Of a stretch of 35,340 nt of DNA, positions 35,132 to 35,340 are shown piece after piece. Where the stretch lies: assembly GCF_011947365.2 (NCBI RefSeq), contig NZ_JAAVSH020000001.1, forward strand, positions 1,946,758-1,982,097. The letters run 5' to 3'. Below the pieces are notes generated by a model, which did no database searches, was not told the DNA's origin, and saw only the letters and a list, made by a program, of their open reading frames with translations. Source of the stretch: an endosymbiont of Lamellibrachia barhami. Lineage in GTDB: Bacteria > Pseudomonadota > Gammaproteobacteria > Chromatiales > Chromatiaceae. Every line of letters starts with the position of its first letter. Within the stretch, counting starts at the first letter, position 1. Made by a program: the position numbers and the translations under genes.

Positions 35132-35340
35132 TCACCCCACGAACTTTCCGCTCTGGAGGCGCTGGGCTTCCATCAGTTCCAGTTCACGGGAGCCGGAGAT
35201 GACGACATCGTGGCTCGGTACGAAGTCGAGTGTTGGGTCAAGCCGCTCGTAAGGCACGGCGTTCAGGATCACTTTCATGGCATTGAGCCTGGCCTGGTGT
35301 TTGTCGATGGAGCGAATAATGGTCCAGGGTGAGTGGGTTG
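35132..35340 (-). CDS. polyphosphate kinase 2 family protein, C-terminal part
   Basis: The window holds only the last 68 or so residues; the start is beyond the right edge. The visible part reads SPWTIIRSIDKHQARLNAMK, followed by VILNAVPYERLD, and ends with MEAQRLQSGKFVG and a TGA stop (35132-35134). The PWT-I-x-S-x-D-K-x-x-ARLN pattern is the C-terminal signature of PPK2 enzymes, which transfer phosphate between polyphosphate and nucleotides. The ATP-binding Walker motifs are outside the window, so class and direction of reaction cannot be judged. Confidence 0.78.
   Translation of the reverse strand, partial: THSPWTIIRSIDKHQARLNAMKVILNAVPYERLDPTLDFVPSHDVVISGSRELELMEAQRLQSGKFVG

Noticed and set aside
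34965-35252. 95-residue plus-strand open frame near the right edge
   Set aside because: It crosses repeat F and the twin palindromes and overlaps the minus-strand PPK2-type coding region in another frame.

Overview
This window comes from a gammaproteobacterium, most likely a Chromatiales-like lineage such as a free-living or symbiotic sulfur oxidiser. That placement is inferred from gene content and order: a Vfr/CRP regulator next to an OsmC-family gene, petABC-sspAB, mla-murA-hisGDC, DUF3301, and short-form HisG. No single marker gene settles it. The DNA is GC-rich with dense, mostly co-directional housekeeping operons. I saw no tRNA, rRNA, CRISPR array or prophage.

Layout. 1-205: probable 3' end of a group II intron, directly upstream of gph (318-998). 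1076-5479: tryptophan operon trpE-trpG-(80-aa membrane protein)-trpD-trpC, preceded by a candidate Trp-rich leader peptide and hairpin. 5675-6331 (minus): crp/vfr, divergent from an OsmC-family gene that is translationally coupled to a degenerate DUF885 gene. 8833-10691 (minus): glcF-like gene and coq7; divergent from these, a small 2Fe-2S protein. 11181-11625: two small divergent conserved hypotheticals. 11686-14094: lipid-transport genes mlaF-E-D-B, with mlaC not present. 14099-16182: CPA2-type antiporter and an unknown membrane-anchored protein. 16333-21054: murA, hisG, hisD, a tiny Cys-rich protein, hisC. 21183-22457: FadL-type outer-membrane protein. 22864-27787: asnB, heparinase II/III and a deacetylase-like gene, which look like a polysaccharide module. 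27865-29028 (minus): DegS/DegQ-type protease. 29079-33770: Nif3-like gene, cytochrome bc1 petABC with a clear terminator, then sspA-sspB. 33816-34904: DUF3301, macro domain and a tiny two-helix protein. 35132 to the end (minus): the C-terminus of a PPK2-type polyphosphate kinase.

The most interesting non-coding signal is a family of six interspersed elements (about 5506, 8675, 11096, 18276, 22531 and 34936). Each carries two hairpins with different stems (CCGGTTC/GAACCGG and CCCGATC/GATCGGG) but with ten-base loops that are reverse complements of each other. An RNA copy could therefore form a loop-loop kissing pair or one long duplex. Most copies lie between the 3' ends of genes. Two are bracketed by inverted arrays of a degenerate seven-base repeat, and a third has such an array on one side. 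Other points of interest are a crp gene with no standard start codon, the trp leader candidate, the rearranged mla-murA locus, and a DUF885 protein that has lost its metal-binding motif.
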